From Betaproteobacteria bacterium (GTDB lineage Bacteria > Pseudomonadota > Gammaproteobacteria > Burkholderiales > SG8-41), in the NCBI GenBank assembly GCA_021414185.1, contig JAIOOZ010000318.1:1-14893 (forward strand): a stretch of 14,893 nt of DNA, in the 5' to 3' direction. This document shows positions 13,190 through 14,893 of this stretch, piece by piece. The translations under genes were made by a program, and so were the position numbers. The notes below the pieces were generated by a model, which worked only from the letters and a program-made list of their open reading frames with translations, had not been told where the DNA came from and searched no databases. Numbering within the stretch: the stretch's first letter is position 1; the number at the start of each line of letters is the position of its first letter.

Positions 13190-13293
13190 GTCTTGATCGC
13201 CACTGCCAGGATTCAATATCGCCCACTATAGGTAACAAAAGTAAATACAAAAAGCCCATAATCGACACCATTCCGTCAACGTTTCATTTACAA
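13190..13293. promoter_or_regulatory. Divergent promoter region between the MFS and LysR genes
   Basis: This 104-base AT-rich stretch contains, on the minus strand, TATAGT (13225-13230), a 5 of 6 match to a -10 box for the transporter, with no good -35. That is usual for LysR-activated promoters. CATTT-AC-AAATG (13285-13296) is a small palindrome running over the LysR start codon. GTAAAT near 13240 and ATTTAC at 13286 form a spaced inverted pair. These are candidate LysR sites only. Confidence 0.35.
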
Positions 13294-14205
13294 ATGTCCT
13301 GGCTGAGCAGTTGGCTGGCCTTCGTCAAAGTCGTTGAAACCGGCAGCATGGCCGGGGCATCGCGCCGCCTGGACTGCACCCGCGCACAGGTCAGCAAGCA
13401 GATCGGCGAACTCGAGCGCCGTTTCGGGGTTCGCCTGTTCGAGCGATCGACGCGCAGGATCAACCTGACGCCTTCCGGCGAAGTCTTCTACCAGCATGCG
13501 CTGCGCACCCTTGAGTCCATCGATGCCACCGAGGTCGCCGTCAGGAACCTCGGCGACGAACCCCGCGGAATGCTGCGCGTCAGCGCCACCGTCGCCTTCG
13601 GCCGCATGTATGTTGCGCCGCTGATACCGGGCATCATCGCCCGTTACCCCGACCTGGAGTGCGAGCTGATTCTCGGCGATCAGACCGTCGACCTGGTCGA
13701 CGATCGCATCGACCTGGCGATACGGATGACGCGGGATCCGCCGCAGGATGCCGTGGTCAGGCGGCTGATCGCCGTGAAGCGGGTGATTTGCGCCTCACCA
13801 GCCTACATCGAGGCGCACGGAGAGCCTCGGACACCCAAGGAGCTGGAGGGCCATCAGTGCTTCAGCTACCTTCTCACCGACGCCAACGCGTGGCGCCTCG
13901 CGGACAGGCAGGGCAAGGAAACCGACATCCCGGTTCACAGCAGGTTCCAGTTCAACGACATCGTCTGCATGCACGACGCCGTGCGCAACGGCCACGGCCT
14001 GGCGATATTGCCGCACTACATCTGCGGTGCGGACCTGGCCTCCGGCGCGCTGAAACTCGTGCTCGACGATTTCGAGCCGGTCGTCAGTTTCGGCCGCTAC
14101 ATCTACGCCTGCTACACGCCGAGCCGCGTTCGCGCACCCAAGGTCGCGGTGTTCCTCGCCGAACTCGAGCGGATGCTGAGTCCTGTGCCGCCTTGGGCGC
14201 GATGA
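13294..14205 (+). CDS. LysR-family regulator, CrgA-like group
   Basis: This 303-residue LysR-type regulator has an N-terminal helix-turn-helix at about residues 5-63 (GSMAGASRRLDCTRAQVSKQIGE, then RLFERSTRRINLTPSGE) and an effector-binding domain from about 88. The pattern DLVDDRIDLAIRM and NGHGLAILPHYI places it in the CrgA-like branch, different from the NahR-like protein at 7520. I choose the ATG at 13294 (MSWLSSW) because it aligns with normal family starts; the longer opening to 13177 would overlap the MFS gene start and has no supporting motif. It is divergent from the MFS-thioesterase pair and is the likely local regulator. The effector is unknown. Confidence 0.88.
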   Translation: MSWLSSWLAFVKVVETGSMAGASRRLDCTRAQVSKQIGELERRFGVRLFERSTRRINLTPSGEVFYQHALRTLESIDATEVAVRNLGDEPRGMLRVSATVAFGRMYVAPLIPGIIARYPDLECELILGDQTVDLVDDRIDLAIRMTRDPPQDAVVRRLIAVKRVICASPAYIEAHGEPRTPKELEGHQCFSYLLTDANAWRLADRQGKETDIPVHSRFQFNDIVCMHDAVRNGHGLAILPHYICGADLASGALKLVLDDFEPVVSFGRYIYACYTPSRVRAPKVAVFLAELERMLSPVPPWAR

Positions 14206-14225
14206 GTGTCGTCTTCATCGGGTCG

Positions 14226-14241
14226 CGGTCGCCTGCGACCG
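14226..14241 (+). terminator. Hairpin after the LysR gene, possible terminator
   Basis: CGGTCGC-CT-GCGACCG has perfect 7-base arms and begins 21 bases after the LysR stop. The arm sequence is preceded by another GGTCGC. No T run follows, so it would be at best a factor-assisted terminator. Confidence 0.35.
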
Positions 14242-14589
14242 ATTCCACGGCCGACAACTTAGTGCTGCGCTTGCTCGTGGTCATGGTTTGCCGTCCCAAG
14301 GAAATCAAGGTCGATCTCGACAATTAACCTCTTACCGTGACCACGCGCCTGCTTCCTACTGCAGACCCTATTGCACCCAAGTCACCACACCACCAGAAAT
14401 CCGATTTCAGCTAGCCTCGCGGCACGGATCATATCCCTCAGTCATTGCCACTTACAGGCCGGTTACGCTGCACCGCCGAAATCCATTAGGAATAGTACCA
14501 ACGCATAACGAATGTCCGCTGTCCCGATCTCCGCGTTCCTGACGAAGGTCTGCTTCCATTTTCCTCGGCTGTCTCCAATGGGCACTTGT

Positions 14590-14634
14590 GCGTCACTGGT
14601 CCAAACTCTTATTTGCATCAATGACCAGTGACGC
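14590..14634. repeat. Perfect 12-base inverted repeat with 21-base loop
   Basis: GCGTCACTGGTC (14590-14601) and GACCAGTGACGC (14623-14634) are exact reverse complements separated by 21 bases. The element lies 7 bases beyond the stop codon of the minus-strand hydrolase. The loop is too long and no T run follows, so it is unlike a standard intrinsic terminator. A protein-binding site, an mRNA 3' end structure or a mobile-element remnant are all possible. Confidence 0.6.
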
Positions 14635-14641
14635 GACCAGA

Positions 14642-14893
14642 TCAAAAAGTCGGCGCTGGCGGGACGGCGATATCGAGGTTTTCCACGAAGCGGTTGATCG
14701 CCTCGATCACGGCCACGGTCTGGTCCTTGTGCGCGGAATGCCGGCAATCGGCCAGCTTGAGCAGTTCGACACCCGGCGCGGCCGTGGCACCCGCGGCAAT
14801 CGCCTCGATCTGCGCCATGGTGCCGTACTCGTCGTCCTCGCCCTGGATCGCCAGGATGGGGCAGCGGATATGCGGCAGGCAATCCTCGATGTT
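14642..14893 (-). CDS. Alpha/beta hydrolase, C-terminal part (start lies outside the window)
   Basis: These are the last 83 residues of an alpha/beta-fold hydrolase entering from the right edge. The visible part contains CPILAIQGEDDEYGT, the strand with the acidic residue of the catalytic triad, and CRHSAHKDQTVAVIEAINRFV, which holds the catalytic His. That is the usual end of this fold, about 20-25 residues before the stop, so the gene finishes normally. The nucleophile region is not in the window and the substrate cannot be told. Such hydrolases are common in aromatic catabolic clusters. The last residues (IAVPPAPTF) are encoded by the same bases that recur, split, near 8424-8508. Confidence 0.75.
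   Translation of the reverse strand, partial: NIEDCLPHIRCPILAIQGEDDEYGTMAQIEAIAAGATAAPGVELLKLADCRHSAHKDQTVAVIEAINRFVENLDIAVPPAPTF

Larger units (their letters stand above)
14206..14641. other. Gene-free stretch with repeats
   Basis: No convincing gene is present in these 436 bases, and composition is clearly less GC-rich than on either side. It carries a hairpin (14226-14241), two degenerate copies of a 12-base motif (14508-14519 and 14542-14553) and a long perfect inverted repeat (14590-14634). It may be the remains of a mobile or repeated element. Confidence 0.5.

Noticed and set aside
14463..14882. A 139-codon minus-strand opening at the right edge
   Set aside because: It overlaps the alpha/beta hydrolase end in another frame. 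The hydrolase frame shows the triad context and a normal stop, while this one is Arg/Gly-rich and runs into the repeat region.
1..14893. CRISPR array, tRNA or rRNA genes, intact insertion sequence
   Set aside because: No regularly spaced repeats, no cloverleaf or rRNA-like stretch and no transposase motifs were seen on either strand by eye.

Overview
The window is GC-rich, with tightly packed genes, strong AGGAGG ribosome sites and several 4-base ATGA gene overlaps. Together with the gene content (aryl-CoA ligases, a salicylyl-CoA hydroxylase-like flavoprotein, gentisate dioxygenase, NahR-like LysR regulators) this suggests an aromatic-degrading betaproteobacterium, perhaps of the Rhodocyclales or Burkholderiales. 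The taxon is an inference, because no rRNA or other marker gene is present.

Region 1 (1-7394, all minus strand) is a catabolic operon read from right to left. It contains an EntE-like aryl-acid AMP/CoA ligase (sdgA-like), a salicylyl-CoA 5-hydroxylase-like FAD monooxygenase (sdgC-like), fumarylpyruvate hydrolase, and gentisate 1,2-dioxygenase. After a 158-base gap with its own promoter-like sequence and a TGTATACA palindrome come a 656-residue 2,4-dienoyl-CoA reductase-like FMN/Fe-S/FAD enzyme and the start of a 2-aminobenzoate-CoA ligase-like gene that runs off the window. The first four genes spell out the CoA-dependent salicylate route: salicylate, salicylyl-CoA, gentisyl-CoA, gentisate, ring cleavage, then fumarate plus pyruvate. 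A maleylpyruvate isomerase is not visible. A NahR-type LysR regulator (7520-8422, plus) is divergent from this operon and is its likely activator.

Region 2 (8423-8762) has no convincing gene. It carries what looks like a disrupted copy of the 3' end of the hydrolase gene at the far right of the window.

Region 3 (8763-11452) is an HxlR regulator divergent from a short-chain dehydrogenase and an Old Yellow Enzyme-family reductase. Its codon use is visibly less GC-biased than its surroundings. The HxlR protein keeps the N-terminal Cys-Pro that in some family members senses quinones or other electrophiles, so this may be an acquired electrophile or enone response unit.

Region 4 (11508-14205) is a hotdog thioesterase translationally coupled to an MFS transporter (minus), with a divergent CrgA-type LysR regulator (plus). 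An aryl-CoA thioesterase plus an acid transporter would fit the salicylyl-CoA pathway, but this link is inference.

Region 5 (14206-14641) has no gene. It holds two inverted repeats and degenerate repeats, then the 3' end of an alpha/beta hydrolase (minus) that enters from the right edge.
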